The notes under the pieces were generated by a model. That model had not been told where the DNA came from. It worked only from the letters and a program-made list of their open reading frames with translations, and did not search any database. Below are positions 60,769 to 62,271 of a stretch of DNA of 62,271 nucleotides, piece after piece. Both the position numbers and the translations under genes were made by a program. Origin of the DNA: Ettlia oleoabundans. Its lineage: Eukaryota > Chlorophyta > Chlorophyceae > Chlamydomonadales. How positions within the stretch are numbered: the first letter of the stretch is position 1; every line of letters begins with the position of its first letter. The stretch spans positions 1 to 62,271 of the forward strand of contig JAAMXP010000773.1 of assembly GCA_019693395.1 (NCBI GenBank), given 5' to 3'.

Positions 60769-62271
60769 ATGACGGCTTACGACCGCGAGATTAGTCGTCT
60801 ACAGGTAACAACGCATTTACAGTGCGTGCCCGCCCGGGCCGTTGCTGGCTGGCCACAGCAGCGAGCGGCGCCTCTCACTACTGCTGCCCGCAACAACACA
60901 CCGCCGAGGCTATGCCCTTACCCATGTTGTCTCCCCCTTGCCCTGGTTGCAGGGCCTGGTGCTAGATGCTCTGCGCCAGCACACCCAACCCGACCTGGTG
61001 GCTCCGCAGTTTGTGCAGGCGGCCTTTCCTGACGCGATGTCACAGGAACAGCCGCCCGCATTCAAGCCTCTGCCTGTGGCGCAGGCAGACGTGCTGAACA
61101 ACACGCTCTTCGCAACTGCAGCACAGCTCGTAACAGATGCAAAGGCAGCAGGGCTCCAGGTCATGCAGTACAAGCTGGACGAAACGAGAGAGCAGTCTGC
61201 AGTGGCAGATCTCGTGGACGCTGTGCTGTGGCTGGCGGCACAGACGCCACCCCTTGTAGACGCCAGCCTGCCAGCGCAGCTGATTGAACAGGTGGGGTTG
61301 GCACAGACTGTAACAGATTCTGGTATTTGGACCTGTGGTTTCCGAAGGTTCCTACTGCTTTCCTATGCCACATCCGCCCCCTTGCTGCTGCAGTGGTCCC
61401 TGTGCAGCTGCTCTGTATTTGTCAACCCATGCAAGGGGAGCCACGCTCCTCCTGGCGCTAGTAACATATGTTGCTGCGATCCACAGTGTGTACTTTTTGG
61501 AAACATGCAAAGGTCATAGCTACTGGGGGTAAAGGCACATCGTTGTGGGTGCTGCAGGTCACCGAAGGTGCCAGCATCCGCGACTGCGATGCCGTGTTTG
61601 CCTACCTGGACTCCCGTACACCCACCTTCCAGGCGCCGCCCTTTGACGACAAGCGCTGCAGGAACACGCTGCTGCGCACTTGCAACATGCTGCTCAAGCG
61701 GCTGTCCAAGGTGGGTGTTTACAGCATGCGTTGGTGGGCGCTACATTACGTATTGTTAATTATGCTGCAACATACTTTGGTGGAGCAGGACAGACAACAA
61801 AGCACCTGCAGCTCCTCCTCCTGCTGCTGCTGGTCACGGTTCCTGTGGGCGGGGGCTCTTTGGAGATTGATTGTCTCGCATGTGATGGGGGCGCACGGCA
61901 GTGTGTCGGAGAGGGGCAAGCATTTAGGACGGCTGCGGGCAAACATAGTGCATGCCGGGACACAAAGCCTCGGCCATACCTGTCATACGACGACAGGGGG
62001 TGTGGATTCCCACCCGACCAGTGCATTCAGGGCCTTACAACAATTACTCTCTAATGTTGCATGTCCCCACTTCACTGCACGGTGCAGAGCGCCAATGCCA
62101 TGCTGTGCGGCCGCATCCTCCTCTTCCTGGCCAAGCTGCTGCCGCTGACGGAGCGCTCTGGTGTGAACCTTAACGGCGCCTTCAACACAGATAACACCAC
62201 GCCGGTGGAGGATGTTCAGGAGGTGGGTGGAGGCATGATGCTTGTATTGCGGGTGGTGGTGGGGTGTGTGT
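60769..62271 (+). CDS. THOC1: THO complex subunit 1 (THOC1/Hpr1), 5' part
   Basis: THO couples transcription with mRNA packaging and nuclear export. Exons 60769-60804, 60953-61291, 61558-61710 and 62088-62222 join in phase, giving 221 residues before the window ends in the next intron. Family blocks: CRNTLLRTCNMLLKRLSK, then across an intron SANAMLCGRILLFLAKLLPL and TERSGVNLNGAFNTDN, matching the conserved core where animal THOC1 has CNDLLRR, FCGRIQLFLAR and SGLNLQ. The start MTAYDREISRLQ is a 12-codon exon ending at CTACAG|GTAACA, and is the first Met of the frame. The gene is incomplete on the right. Confidence 0.93.

Overview
The window is nuclear DNA of a green alga (Chlorophyta). The evidence is many short GT-AG introns (with several GC-AG ones), GC-rich coding sequence, Gln/Ala-rich low-complexity inserts, TGTAA poly(A)-type signals, plastid-type N-termini on two enzymes, and a LINE. 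I cannot name the genus.

The window falls into two halves. Positions 1 to about 35,000 are accessory and eroded: LINE 3' ends with a (CAT)42 tract; four copies or part-copies of an unrecognised coding repeat family (A, B, C, D); three broken MYND zinc-finger genes; low-complexity genes with frame breaks; and, most notably, a 13,143-bp segment bounded by 75-bp terminal inverted repeats (4675-17817). This segment lies inside one copy of the repeat family: the left half (copy B) and right half (copy D) align end to end with the uninterrupted copy C at 24.4-26.2 kb. It carries a multi-exon gene whose spliced frame is open and contains a P-loop (GLVKTGKS), plus a decayed fragment of SMC6. I interpret it as a large TIR transposon or a captured-gene island.

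Positions 35,000 to 62,271 are gene-dense and mostly intact: delta-COP (-), an RsmB-type rRNA m5C methyltransferase (-), uroporphyrinogen-III C-methyltransferase (+), a broken ankyrin-RING gene (+), a signal-peptide-peptidase-like aspartyl protease (-), a BAR-domain protein (-), and the 5' part of THO complex subunit 1 (+, running off the end). The exon joins I worked out for five of these (delta-COP, RsmB-like, SUMT, BAR, THOC1) keep frame throughout. The frame breaks in the first half are therefore more likely real decay than poor sequence.

The housekeeping genes serve separate processes: COPI trafficking, plastid rRNA modification, siroheme synthesis, intramembrane proteolysis, membrane curvature and mRNA export. 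There is no operon logic. The clearest regulatory arrangements are two short divergent promoters (45129-45424 and 60283-60768).
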